In this document: piece after piece, positions 1-8,365 of the stretch | How the letters are laid out: each line of letters starts with the position of its first letter | Numbering within the stretch: position 1 is the stretch's first letter | Source of the DNA: an uncultured Pirellula sp. | GTDB lineage: Bacteria > Planctomycetota > Planctomycetia > Pirellulales > Pirellulaceae | NCBI GenBank assembly: GCA_903892355.1 | Contig: CAITIE010000154.1 | Location: 1-49,350, forward strand | Direction of reading: 5' to 3' | Length of the DNA: 49,350 bases | Made by a program: the position numbers and the translations under genes | The notes under the pieces: model-generated | Seen by the model: the letters and a program-made list of their open reading frames with translations, nothing else | The model's database searches: none | Told to the model about the DNA's origin: nothing

Positions 1-948
1 GCGCACGCCGCCCTCGTAGAGTGTGCCTTTACCGAGGCGGAAGGGCGCGTTCTCCACCGAGTAGAGGTTCTTGCCCACGCCGCCGTTGTCGCTGGCGAAG
101 ATGACGATCGTGTTGTCGGCCAGTTTCAATTCGTCGAGCACATCGAGAATGTGGCCCACGGAGAGATCGACGAACTCCAGCGAGGCGAGCATCTCGGGAG
201 CCATGATGTCTGTCTTTCCCTGCAGCCGTTCCTTCCACCGCGCCTGATCCTCCGGCGGCACGACGTGGCCGCCATGCACGGCGACGTAGGGCACATAGAG
301 GAAGAAGCTCTGCTCGCGGTTGTCGCGGATGAACTGAACCGCGTCGTCGGTGAAGTGCTTCGAGTCGCGATAGGGCTGGCTGCGGTCCGGCTTGTCGGTG
401 CAGAAGTCGAAGCCGTATTGCCGGGCGAGCTTCGGCGTGAGGTGCTGCTGCGGCAGATGCCACTTGCCCGTGATACCCGTGCGATACCCGCCCGCCTTCA
501 GCGCCTGCACGATCGAATAACCGCCGGGCTGCACCGGATCGGGCAGCCGCGCACCTGCCGCTGCCTCACCAGCGAAGCCATCGGCAGACACTCCGTCCGG
601 CAGAGGCGCGAGCGGCTCCCGCATGAGCGCGTAAGGATGCACGCCGGGGACATTGTCCGTGCGCCCGTGTCGTCCGGCGAACTGCCCGGTCATCAGCGTC
701 GCGCGGCTGGGCCCGCACACCGGCTCGGTGTAGGCGCGGGAGAAGAACATGCCCTCCTTCGCGATGCGATCCATGTGTGGCGTCTGGAGGAGCTTGTTGC
801 CCGTCACGCTCGGCCCCGCATAGGGCATGTCATCGACAAGGATGAAGACGATGTTGGGCTTCGGCCTTGATGTGTCTGCGGCGTGGACCGCGGCCAGCGG
901 CGCGAGGAGCAGGTTGGCGAGAAGAGTGAGGGTGAGGGGCGAATTCAT
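1..948 (-). CDS. Secreted sulfatase (Cys-type), 3' end outside the window
   Basis: Sulfatase of the alkaline phosphatase superfamily; it should hydrolyse sulfate esters outside the cytoplasm, probably on sulfated polysaccharide (family inference). It starts at 948 with a signal peptide of about 23 residues ending in VHA-AD. The metal-binding stretch NIVFILVDDMP follows at about residues 32-42. The activation motif C-G-P-S-R is at residues 78-82, so C78 should be matured to formylglycine. GKWH and the later SDNGG motif are also present. About 316 codons are visible; the C-terminal part lies beyond base 1. The start is 3 nt after the DUF1501 stop, so it is the last visible gene of a GntR-PSCyt-DUF1501-sulfatase operon. 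The substrate cannot be read from the sequence. Confidence 0.93.
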   Translation of the reverse strand, partial: MNSPLTLTLLANLLLAPLAAVHAADTSRPKPNIVFILVDDMPYAGPSVTGNKLLQTPHMDRIAKEGMFFSRAYTEPVCGPSRATLMTGQFAGRHGRTDNVPGVHPYALMREPLAPLPDGVSADGFAGEAAAGARLPDPVQPGGYSIVQALKAGGYRTGITGKWHLPQQHLTPKLARQYGFDFCTDKPDRSQPYRDSKHFTDDAVQFIRDNREQSFFLYVPYVAVHGGHVVPPEDQARWKERLQGKTDIMAPEMLASLEFVDLSVGHILDVLDELKLADNTIVIFASDNGGVGKNLYSVENAPFRLGKGTLYEGGVR

Positions 949-951
949 TAT

Positions 952-2406
952 CTATGCGATGATCTCCTTGATCACATGCCCGTGCACATCCGTGAGGCGG
1001 CGGGCGATGCCGTTGTTGTAGAAGCTGAGCTTCTCGTGATCGAGGCCGAGCAAGTGCAGCGCGGTGGCATGGAGGTCGTAGCAGTAGGCGGGATTCTCAG
1101 CGGCTTTGAAGCCGAGGTCGTCGGTGCTGCCATATGCGGTGCCGCCTTGGATGCCGCCGCCTGCCATCCAGGCGGTGAAGGCTCCGGGATTGTGATCGCG
1201 GCCTTTGCCTTGGGCTCCGGGCTGGCGGCCAAACTCGCTGGTGCAGATGACGAGCGTGCTGTCGAGCAGGCCGCGCGATTTGAGATCGGCAAGCAAGGCA
1301 GCGGCACCGGTGTCGAGCACCGGACCCCAGTAGCCGTGGTCCCGGACGATGTCCTCGTGACTATCCCAGTTCGGCCGGATCTTTTTCGCGCCGGTGTTCT
1401 CCGCACCGCAAAAAATCTGCACGAAGCGCACGCCCCGCTCAACGAGTCGGCGGGCGAGCAGGCATTGGCGGCCAAAGGGGCCGATGTCTTCGTGGTCGAG
1501 CGCGTAGAGTTTTTTCGTCGCGTCGGTTTCGCCGCGAAGGTCGGTTGCGGACGGGGCGCTGAGTTGCAGGCGGGCGGCGAGTTCGTAGGCGGCGATGCGG
1601 GCTTCGAGTTCCGTATTCGCGGTGCGTTCGGCGGCGTGGGCGCGGTTGAGCGTTTGCAGGAAGTCGCGGCTGGACTGCTCGGCGACTCCGCGCAAGTGGG
1701 CGAAATCCTTTTGCGGAAACAAATCGGCGATGGGCGGCTGCTCGGGGTCGGTGTTGAGCGTGGTGCCTTGATGGATGGCAGGGAGAAATCCCGCGCCCCA
1801 GTTGATGACGCCGCCTGGTGGGAGGCCGCGCGGGTCAGGCAGCACCACGAACGCGGGTAGGTCCTCGCTCACGCTGCCGAGTCCATACGTGACCCACGCA
1901 CCCATGCTGGGGAAGCCAGGCAGGATGAACCCGCTGTTCGCCATGAACATCGCTGGGCCGTGCAGCGCAGATTTGCTCTGCATGGAGTGGATGAAGGCGA
2001 TGTCGTCCACGCGCTGCGCGAGTTTTGGAAAGAGCTCGCTCATCCAGCGTCCGCACTGTCCATGCTGGCGGAAGGGCCAGTAGCTCTGCTGACACGCGCC
2101 GGGCTTGGACGCAAAGAACTGCAGTTTGCCATCGGGGTCGAAGGGCTTGCCCTGGCGATTGGCGAGTTCGGGTTTGTAATCCCAGGTATCGATATGCGAG
2201 AGACCACCGGGGCAGAAGATTTGGATGACGGCCTTGGCCTTGGCTGGGTGATGCCCCGCTTTGGGAGCGAGCGGATTCGTCGCGGCGTGTGCCTCGTTCA
2301 ACATCGCGGCGAGGGCGACACCACCAAGACCGCCACCGAGTTCCCAGAGGAAGTCACGGCGGGTGACGGAGCGTTTCTGCCGATGGCAGGGAAAGGATGA
2401 GTGCAT
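952..2406 (-). CDS. DUF1501 family protein with Tat-type signal
   Basis: DUF1501 proteins are related to the alkaline phosphatase/sulfatase superfamily and are very abundant in planctomycetes; their reaction is not established. The protein (484 aa from this start) has a twin-arginine leader, TRRDFLWELGGG, followed by a hydrophobic stretch, so export in folded form is likely. Family hallmarks seen are HIDTWDYKP near the N-terminus, TSEFGRQPGAQGKGRDHNPG near the C-terminus and the closing VIKEIIA. An in-frame ATG at 2433 would overlap the upstream gene; 2406 is preferred because it lies 4 nt after the upstream stop (TAA at 2411-2413) and keeps the Tat motif near the N-terminus. Second structural gene of the GntR-led operon. 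Confidence 0.93.
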   Translation of the reverse strand: MHSSFPCHRQKRSVTRRDFLWELGGGLGGVALAAMLNEAHAATNPLAPKAGHHPAKAKAVIQIFCPGGLSHIDTWDYKPELANRQGKPFDPDGKLQFFASKPGACQQSYWPFRQHGQCGRWMSELFPKLAQRVDDIAFIHSMQSKSALHGPAMFMANSGFILPGFPSMGAWVTYGLGSVSEDLPAFVVLPDPRGLPPGGVINWGAGFLPAIHQGTTLNTDPEQPPIADLFPQKDFAHLRGVAEQSSRDFLQTLNRAHAAERTANTELEARIAAYELAARLQLSAPSATDLRGETDATKKLYALDHEDIGPFGRQCLLARRLVERGVRFVQIFCGAENTGAKKIRPNWDSHEDIVRDHGYWGPVLDTGAAALLADLKSRGLLDSTLVICTSEFGRQPGAQGKGRDHNPGAFTAWMAGGGIQGGTAYGSTDDLGFKAAENPAYCYDLHATALHLLGLDHEKLSFYNNGIARRLTDVHGHVIKEIIA

Positions 2407-2410
2407 GGTT

Positions 2411-5353
2411 TTAGTCGAGGTAAACAAACTCATTTGCGTTCATGAGCATCCGGCAGAGGGCGAAGAGACCTTGCTCGGTGACGAGGGTTTGAGCGGCTTG
2501 GAGTTCTGAGGCGGTGGGCGGGTGTTGGAAGCACAGCTCGAAGGCGCGGCGGATGCGGGCGGGTGTGTCGGCGGCTTCGTTTTCGATGCGCGTGGCGAGG
2601 TAACGGGCCTGCCGGAGCATGAAGTCGTTGTTCGACAAGGTGAGCGCCTGGAGCGCGGTGGTGGTCTGCATTCGCGCGGGCGTGAGGTTCGCGGGGTCGG
2701 GGCAATCCAGCGTAGTCATGAACCGATGCGGCGTGGTGCGCACGACGAAGCGGTAAATGCTGCGCCGCCAAAGCTCGGGCGTGTCCGGAGTCATGTAGTC
2801 GTAGATGGGCGCGTAGGCCTCGGTGTAATTGAAGTCCTTGAAGCCGGGGCCGCCGCGCTGGGTGTTGAGTTTGCCGCTCACGGCGAGCACGGCGTCGTGA
2901 AGCGATTCGGCATCGAGACGGCGTGGGTTTTGTCTCCAGAGGAGGCGGTTCTGCGCGTCGAGCGCTGAGGCTTTTCCATTCGCTGTGGTGGATGCCTGCC
3001 GATACGCCGCGCTCATCACGATGAGCTTGTGCATCTTCTTCAACGACCAACCGCTGCGGATGAGTTCACGGGCGAGAAAGTCGAGCAGCTCAGGATGGCT
3101 GGGTTTGTCGCCGCCGAGACCGAAATCGCTGGGCGTGGTGACAAGCCCCTGGCCGAAATGGTGATGCCAGAGACGATTCACAATCACGCGGGCGGTGAGC
3201 GGGTTGTCGGGATGTGTGATCCAGTTGGCGAGAGCGAGTCGGCGCTGCGCTTCGGGCATGGAGTTGTCGCCAAAGGCGGAGGAACCGTGCTTTGCCCAGG
3301 AGAAGGCGGCGGGTGTGACTTCCTGCGCTTCGTCCTCGGGGTTGCCGCGGCGCTGCACTCTGATGACGGGCGGTTTCTCTTCCGACACGATGGCATAGAC
3401 CTTCTCCGGCTCGGGCAGGGCCTTGAGATCGGCTTCGAGCTTCTTCGCTTCGGTGCGGAGTTGTTTCAAAATGGCCGCGTCTGGCTCGGTGATGCGTTTA
3501 TCGCCTGCTTCGGCGGAGAGTTTCGGGTCGCCGATAAAAAGGAGATCGCTGCCGATGCCATCGCCGCCGTCCGTGGCGATGAGCGTGAGCGTCTTCGCAG
3601 TGGCGGGCACTTCAACATCGAGCACGGCCGCCTCGTCTTTGCGGAGTTCGAGCTTTTGAAACTTCAGCTCGGTATCCACAAAGACGGTAAAGTCTGCGCG
3701 TGTGGCTGCGGCTCCATCTGTCGCTCCGCAGCCCAACAATCCGGTAAGGCGCATCGCTTGCAGCCCGCTTTGTTCTCGCAGCTTGGCGAGATCGAAGGTG
3801 ATGCCGCCATTCGCGTGCATGGCGAGCATCGTATGGCCTTTGGTGCTAAAATCGGTGTCGCCGAGCTTGCTGTGCTTCTGGGCGTTGAGTGGGCGATTGG
3901 CAATGGTATCCCAAAAGTGGCCGCTGGTGGCCGGAACGCCTTTCACCTCGGTTTTGAAGTCCACAGTGACCTTGCCATTGCCATCTGGCACGAAGACCCA
4001 CTTCACGCCCGGCACGTCTTCGACCTTCTGCAGTCGGTTCACTTGGATGTCGCGGTGATAAGCGAGCTTGTCTTTCGTGATCGCGCCGTTGCGCACATCG
4101 ATGCCGCTTTGCTCGGGAAGAAGTTTCGCCAGCTCAAAGCCCTCCCCGGCGAGTTTGGCGATTTCCGCCCGCTTCTGGGCCAGCGTCTTGGTGAGCAGCG
4201 CTTTCTCGGTTGCGATGCGCCTCGACTCCGCCGCATTCACCTCGCGGTCCCCGCGCTTCACCCCGGCAAAGACGGACCACAGGCTGTAATACTCCTCCTG
4301 GGTGATGGGATCGAGTTTGTGATCATGACAACGGGCGCAGTTGATGGTGATGCCCATCGTGCTCGTGATGACCTGCGTGACCATGTCATCGAGGTCGCCT
4401 GCGCGAGCCGCGCGTTTCAGCATGTCGCTCTTGGTTTCGACTTGGCCGACGAAATCCCACGGACCTGCCGCAAGGAAACCGGTGGCAGTCACTGCTTTCG
4501 CATCTACCGGCGCGAACACGTCGCCAGCAATCTGCTCGCGGAGAAATTGGTCATACGGCTTGTCCGCATTCAGCGACTCGATGACATAATCGCGGTAACG
4601 CCAAGCGTTTGGACGAAGTTGATCTCGTTCGAAGCCATGCGTGTCCGCATAGTGCGCGATGTCCAACCAATGCCTCGCCCAGCGTTCGCCATAATGCGGC
4701 GAGGCGAGCAGTTCATCGACAAGCTTTACGTACGCTTTAGGATCCGACGCGATGACGAAGTCCTCAACTCGCTCTGGCGCGGGAGGCAAACCATGCAGAT
4801 CGAAGCTGAGTCGCCGTATCAACGTCCGTCGATCCACTTCCGGTGACATGGCTAAACCTTGCTCATTCAGTTTGGCTGCGATGAAGGCGTCGATCGAAAG
4901 TTGTTCCGGCGTGGTTCCTAAGGCTGTAGCTAATACAGCTTTGTCTGCAACGGGCTGCACTGACCAATGTTGCCTTCGCTTATCGTTGGCAGCGGCTATG
5001 TCGGCGTCACCCTCTGGCCAAATCGCACCGGCATCGATCCATGCTTTCACTAGCGAGATTTGCTCGGAAGTTAATCCGTCACCTTCTGGCGGCATACGCA
5101 GGTCTTTGTTTTCACTACTAATGCGTTGATACAACGGCGAATTGTCTGCCTTGCTTGCGACAATCACTGGTCCATCGTAACCGCCTTTCAGGGCAAAACC
5201 TTTTGCATCAAGACGCAACTCACTGCTTTGCTTGTTCTCACCGTGGCATTCAACGCAATGCTTCGCCAGCAGCGGTCGGATATCTCGTTCGAAGTCGACG
5301 GCGCAGGCTACGGAAGGAAATAGCGAAAACAACGCGAGGAAGAGTCGCTTCAT
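2411..5353 (-). CDS. PSCyt1-DUF1549-NPCBM-DUF1553 secreted cytochrome-like protein
   Basis: Large planctomycete/verrucomicrobial protein (980 aa) with a Sec signal peptide (residues 1-18). One c-type heme motif C-V-E-C-H sits at residues 33-37 (PSCyt1). DUF1549 (PSCyt2) follows, with GERWARHWLDIAHYADT. Residues about 450-615 look like an NPCBM carbohydrate-binding module (ADFTVFVDTELKF ... TLIATDGGDGIGSD). The C-terminal part is DUF1553 (PSD1), about residues 690-950, with NPLTARVIVNRLWHHHFGQG. The catalytic role of the family is unknown; a heme protein acting on polysaccharide at the cell surface is the usual suggestion and is inference here. The start at 5353 is 3 nt after the GntR stop, which implies co-transcription. 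Confidence 0.92.
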   Translation of the reverse strand: MKRLFLALFSLFPSVACAVDFERDIRPLLAKHCVECHGENKQSSELRLDAKGFALKGGYDGPVIVASKADNSPLYQRISSENKDLRMPPEGDGLTSEQISLVKAWIDAGAIWPEGDADIAAANDKRRQHWSVQPVADKAVLATALGTTPEQLSIDAFIAAKLNEQGLAMSPEVDRRTLIRRLSFDLHGLPPAPERVEDFVIASDPKAYVKLVDELLASPHYGERWARHWLDIAHYADTHGFERDQLRPNAWRYRDYVIESLNADKPYDQFLREQIAGDVFAPVDAKAVTATGFLAAGPWDFVGQVETKSDMLKRAARAGDLDDMVTQVITSTMGITINCARCHDHKLDPITQEEYYSLWSVFAGVKRGDREVNAAESRRIATEKALLTKTLAQKRAEIAKLAGEGFELAKLLPEQSGIDVRNGAITKDKLAYHRDIQVNRLQKVEDVPGVKWVFVPDGNGKVTVDFKTEVKGVPATSGHFWDTIANRPLNAQKHSKLGDTDFSTKGHTMLAMHANGGITFDLAKLREQSGLQAMRLTGLLGCGATDGAAATRADFTVFVDTELKFQKLELRKDEAAVLDVEVPATAKTLTLIATDGGDGIGSDLLFIGDPKLSAEAGDKRITEPDAAILKQLRTEAKKLEADLKALPEPEKVYAIVSEEKPPVIRVQRRGNPEDEAQEVTPAAFSWAKHGSSAFGDNSMPEAQRRLALANWITHPDNPLTARVIVNRLWHHHFGQGLVTTPSDFGLGGDKPSHPELLDFLARELIRSGWSLKKMHKLIVMSAAYRQASTTANGKASALDAQNRLLWRQNPRRLDAESLHDAVLAVSGKLNTQRGGPGFKDFNYTEAYAPIYDYMTPDTPELWRRSIYRFVVRTTPHRFMTTLDCPDPANLTPARMQTTTALQALTLSNNDFMLRQARYLATRIENEAADTPARIRRAFELCFQHPPTASELQAAQTLVTEQGLFALCRMLMNANEFVYLD

Positions 5354-5356
5354 GTT

Positions 5357-6073
5357 TCACCTGATACGCTTCTTTTTCAGTATCGGAAGTTCAATATCTT
5401 TAATCGCAGCGAGTACATGGCTCCGCATCAGCTTCTTGGCCGATTCCGCGTTGCGATCTTCGATAGCCTTCAGGATAGCTGCATGTTGCCGAATAGCCGG
5501 TTTCATTCCGACGTTGTTCATCGATCGAAGACGGCTAGCGTGTCCGAGTTCTGCAAGTGAATCCAGAACCAACCGAAAGACGAGATTGCCACTCGCCTCA
5601 GCGATTGCATGATGAAACGCACAGTCGGTTTCCACGGCCTGTTTCATGTCGAGAGCAGATTCCAGTTGCTCATGAATGCGTCGCAGTTCACGAAGTTGTC
5701 CTTGGGTGGCTCGTTCTGCCGCATAAGCTGCCGCATCGGGCTCGATCGACAATCGCATTTCGTTGAGTGCCCGCAAACGATCCGCAACATCGGGGATCAG
5801 CAGCGAGAGCGAATCGTTCAATGGTCGATGCAAGCGATCGACTGCTTGGATCCCTTTACCATGTTGAATTTCGACCAAGCCCTGCGCCTCGAGCCGCTTC
5901 GTAGCCTCTCGCACGACGTTTCGGCTCACACCGAGTTGCGATGAAAGCTCGCGCTCCGTCGGGAGCCAACCTTGGTCCTTCAACAAATCACGCCGGACCA
6001 ATCCCGCGAGCTGTTCGCAGACCTTCTCAACCAGCGACGGGGAACGGGCAACGGACTGAATGTTGGTGCTCAT
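5357..6073 (-). CDS. GntR/FadR-family transcriptional regulator
   Basis: A 238-aa regulator with an N-terminal winged helix (LPTERELSSQLGVSRNVVREATKRLEAQGLVEIQHGKGI) and a C-terminal FCD ligand/metal-binding domain (FHHAIAEASGN, QHAAILKAIEDRN, KKLMRSHV). FCD regulators usually bind small carboxylic acids or sugar acids (family knowledge). Upstream in-frame starts exist at 6139 and 6082. The start at 6073 is preferred because the promoter read at 6083-6111 would begin transcription near 6075, giving a leaderless or nearly leaderless mRNA. A FadR-like palindrome lies in the promoter spacer, which predicts autorepression of the regulator and the three genes behind it. First gene of the operon running to the left edge. 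Confidence 0.92.
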   Translation of the reverse strand: MSTNIQSVARSPSLVEKVCEQLAGLVRRDLLKDQGWLPTERELSSQLGVSRNVVREATKRLEAQGLVEIQHGKGIQAVDRLHRPLNDSLSLLIPDVADRLRALNEMRLSIEPDAAAYAAERATQGQLRELRRIHEQLESALDMKQAVETDCAFHHAIAEASGNLVFRLVLDSLAELGHASRLRSMNNVGMKPAIRQHAAILKAIEDRNAESAKKLMRSHVLAAIKDIELPILKKKRIR

Positions 6074-6082
6074 AAACGTCAT

Positions 6083-6111
6083 ATGGTAGGGTGGTCCTAC
6101 CACTTTGTCAA
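6083..6111 (-). promoter_or_regulatory. Promoter with embedded FadR-type operator, GntR operon
   Basis: Read on the minus strand: a perfect -35 box TTGACA (6106-6111), a 17-nt spacer and a -10 box TACCAT (6083-6088). The palindrome TGGTAGG-N5-CCTACCA (plus-strand 6084-6102) fills most of the spacer and runs into the -10 box. It contains TGGT-N3-ACCA, the pattern FadR-type GntR proteins usually bind. A repressor sitting here would block RNA polymerase directly. The expected transcript start is only 1-3 nt before the ATG at 6073. Confidence 0.72.
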
Positions 6112-6120
6112 GTAACCGAT

Positions 6121-6384
6121 TCAAGGTTCCGGTGAACATCGCGCGTGGCGGGCCTTGGTCACTTGTTCCAAGCTCGTGAGATTGCCGATGAGCGCGAAGT
6201 CGGGGGCGGCAAGTCCCTTGCCGTCCTTCACCATGAGCCGCGTAGCCTTGCCTTCTGCATTCTTGGTGATTTCGATTCCTTTACCGGTGAGCGCGGCGAC
6301 AACTTCATCTTCACCACTCGGTGGCGCGGCGTGGAGTATTGCGCCGACGTATACCAGCAAGATGACGATTATATTGGTTTTCAT
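6121..6384 (-). pseudogene. LRR-like secreted protein remnant, 3' truncated
   Basis: An open frame of 87 codons with a signal peptide (MKTNIIVILLVYVGAILHA) and then a stretch resembling the first leucine-rich-repeat turns of verrucomicrobial/planctomycete LRR proteins (GKGIEITKNAEGKATRL ... FALIGNLTSLEQVT). The pattern stops abruptly after LTSLEQVT; the last 11 residues are Arg/Cys/Pro-rich and unlike the family. It is read as the 5' remnant of a longer gene cut off where the GntR promoter now lies. It could instead be a genuine short secreted protein. Confidence 0.5.
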
Positions 6385-6448
6385 ATCGAGTAACTCAAAA
6401 TTTTTCGGAAGCGATTTTTATTCTCTAAGGAGCGAACCAGTTGTTTGC

Positions 6449-6635
6449 TTAGCGCCTTCTGCGGTCAGTAGCAAGACGCTGAAAGGTGAACGGTGTGTGC
6501 GTGCTATCCAGCAAGACTTGGCTCAACGTCCATTGCTTCGCGATAGAACTCTCCCGAAAAGTCGGAGTCTCGGCGTGGATCGCGGCCAAGCGGCCCCAGC
6601 AGCAGGGCGGTGAGAAGTGTGAGGGCGTGTCTCAT
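6449..6635 (-). pseudogene. Frameshifted N-terminal remnant of a secreted protein
   Basis: From an ATG at 6635 the frame reads a signal-peptide core, MRHALTLLTALLLGPL, and then runs out of frame to an early stop (43 codons). Dropping one base near 6590 restores a sensible continuation, LAAIHAETPTFRESS, with an AxA-type cleavage site; that frame then stops at 6449. The leader resembles that of the sulfatase at 948 (LLLAPLAAVHAAD). Family unknown; probably the decayed start of an exported enzyme. Confidence 0.42.
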
Positions 6636-6672
6636 AGGATGGTTCTTAAGTGATGCGAACGAGGATCGTGAG

Positions 6673-7262
6673 CTACTGCGTCATCTGGGGGCGTTCCCAG
6701 TCTTGGTAGTTCCTCTTGGCGTCGCGAGTATCGTCGGGCTTTTCGGGTTTCTCCACGGTCACGTCGGGCTTTTCGGGATCGAAGAGCGGCCATGTGTCGG
6801 TCCGGAAGGGTGAGGCGGGAAGGCCTTCTTTGTTGTAGAGCAGATTACGTTGCGAGGGATTCATCGCCCAGGCGTAACGGACAGCCACGGGAGTCGGAAC
6901 GGCTTTGGAGGAAACGATGACCTTGTTGCCTGCGATCTCGGCGTCCGCCCAATGCCACTTCTTGTCCGCTCCGGCGATGGCGAAGGCATCCAGCTTGCCC
7001 GGCTTTGCTGCCATCATGCCGCTGCCGATGCTGTCGAACTCGAGAGCGATTTTGCTGCCTTCGATTTTCTGGCTGAGATAGCGCGGGCCGCAGGGGACGA
7101 TGTCTTTGCCATAGACTTCCTTGAGCGCGAGATAGGCGTGGCGGATGCCGATGGGCTTCTTGTTTTGCGGATGCAGGGCAAAAGGGTCGCCGCAATCAAT
7201 GCCCACCGCCATGCCGGTATGCGGCATCTCCATGCTGACGAGTCGCATGGATTCGCGGTTGG
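6673..7262 (-). pseudogene. Sialate O-acetylesterase remnant (C-terminal part)
   Basis: About 195 codons that match the C-terminal end of sialate O-acetylesterases (SGNH/CE6-type enzymes removing acetyl groups from sialic acid or related sugars). The visible family signs are TGMAVGIDCGDPFALHPQNKKPIG, the FAIAGADKKWHWADAEI turn and AVRYAWAMNPSQRNLLYNKEGLPASPFRTD. The N-terminal catalytic part with the GDS-type serine block is absent: a stop codon in this frame lies just upstream, near 7263-7270, and the sequence beyond belongs to another gene. An ATG at 7248 exists, but the product would lack the catalytic core. Read as the 3' half of a gene cut by a deletion or recombination event. Confidence 0.75.
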
Positions 7263-7436
7263 CTTAGTCAGCAGGATCGTTGTAAACCAATAGACAACAT
7301 CGGTGAGCCAGCCTTTGCGAATGATCGGCTGCGCTCGATTTCGTCCGCGCGCGACGACCCGTTCAATCACGAAGAAGATCGAGCCCAAAATCAATAAGGA
7401 GATGGTGACGCTAAATAGGGTCTTGTCGGTGTTCAT
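7263..7436 (-). pseudogene. Sterol desaturase-like remnant (N-terminal part)
   Basis: The ATG at 7436 opens about 58 codons with a hydrophobic N-terminal helix (TLFSVTISLLILGSIFFVIERVV) and the conserved patch RKGWLTDVVYWFTT, typical of the start of planctomycete fatty acid hydroxylase/sterol desaturase proteins. After LTKP the frame enters the sialate O-acetylesterase sequence out of register, so the histidine-box catalytic part is missing. The start overlaps the stop of the serine hydrolase by 4 nt (ATGA), so these two were once an operon. Confidence 0.65.
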
Positions 7437-8365
7437 GGCGCCTCCAGCAGCTTGGCAAGAAATTCATTGTCACTGAACTCGCGACCTTGGCTGTCTCCCA
7501 TGCGGATGACAACCATCTCGAGAGAAGGAATGACATAGCACCGGTTCTTGCCTTTGCCCATTGCTGCCACAGTATCAGCAGGCGGTTGGAAGTTTAGTTT
7601 GCGTCGTTCCTCAAGTAGCCGCTTCGTCTTGGGAGCCAGTTCGCGACCATTCGCCGCTTCAGTGCTACTCTCATCGCCATCCCCCAGGAGCCACCAAGTC
7701 ATTCCATACGCGGGTTGAGCCGTTGATGGCTTGAAGCATTCTGCAAGAAGGGCGGCCGGCACGATCTCCGTCTCATTCCACTTCCCTCCAAGTCGGACCA
7801 ATTCGCCGAACTTCACCCATTCGCGCGGTGTTAAAAATGCGCCGGCGGGCAAGTTGATATTGCCATCCGCATCTTTGCGCCACAATCCAACTTTCATGCC
7901 GATAGGATCTAGCACTCGACGATGCAAATACGCCTCGACCGATTCCCCTTTGGGTTCAAGCTTCCGGCGCATGAGTTCGCCGAAGCACTGGAATGGGATC
8001 GGACCATACGAAAACTTCTTGCCAGCGTCCGCAGTGGCATTGGCCAACGATACGGCCCGCTTGTAACTTGGTACTGTCCCATTGTCTCCTCCTTCAATTC
8101 CACTGGATAGGCTCAGCAGTTGACGAATGGTGATCTGTGACTTGCGTTGATCGTCTTTCCATTCCGTGAGTGTCTCTACTACTTTCTCATCCAAGGTTAG
8201 TAGCCCGTCATGCACTGCGCAGGCAGCCATGACACCACAAAAGCTCTTTGTGCCACTGGCCAGCAAGTGCGGTTTGTTAGCGGTCCAGCCCGGTGCATAG
8301 TCCTCGAAAACGATCTCCCCACGTACCATCACAAGGACACCGGTCCCATGCTGCGAATGGGAATA
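7433..8365 (-). pseudogene. Beta-lactamase-fold serine hydrolase, 5' truncated
   Basis: Class C beta-lactamase-like serine hydrolase. The SxxK motif is SGTK in LLASGTKSFCGVMA, and YGP appears where many relatives carry Y-x-N. The body is intact to the stop at 7433. Family resemblance continues upstream of the first usable codon (GTG at 8332) as RYSHSQHGTGVLV, to about 8365, and is then replaced by Arg-rich sequence with no in-frame ATG, GTG or TTG back to a stop near 8580. The signal peptide and true start therefore appear lost. A short protein from GTG 8332 is possible but would lack the usual N-terminal strand. Confidence 0.6.

Noticed and set aside
3029-4846. Long open frame on the plus strand opposite the PSCyt gene
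   Set aside because: It lies wholly antisense to a gene with clear domains, has no family resemblance and follows from the high GC codon pattern of the real gene.
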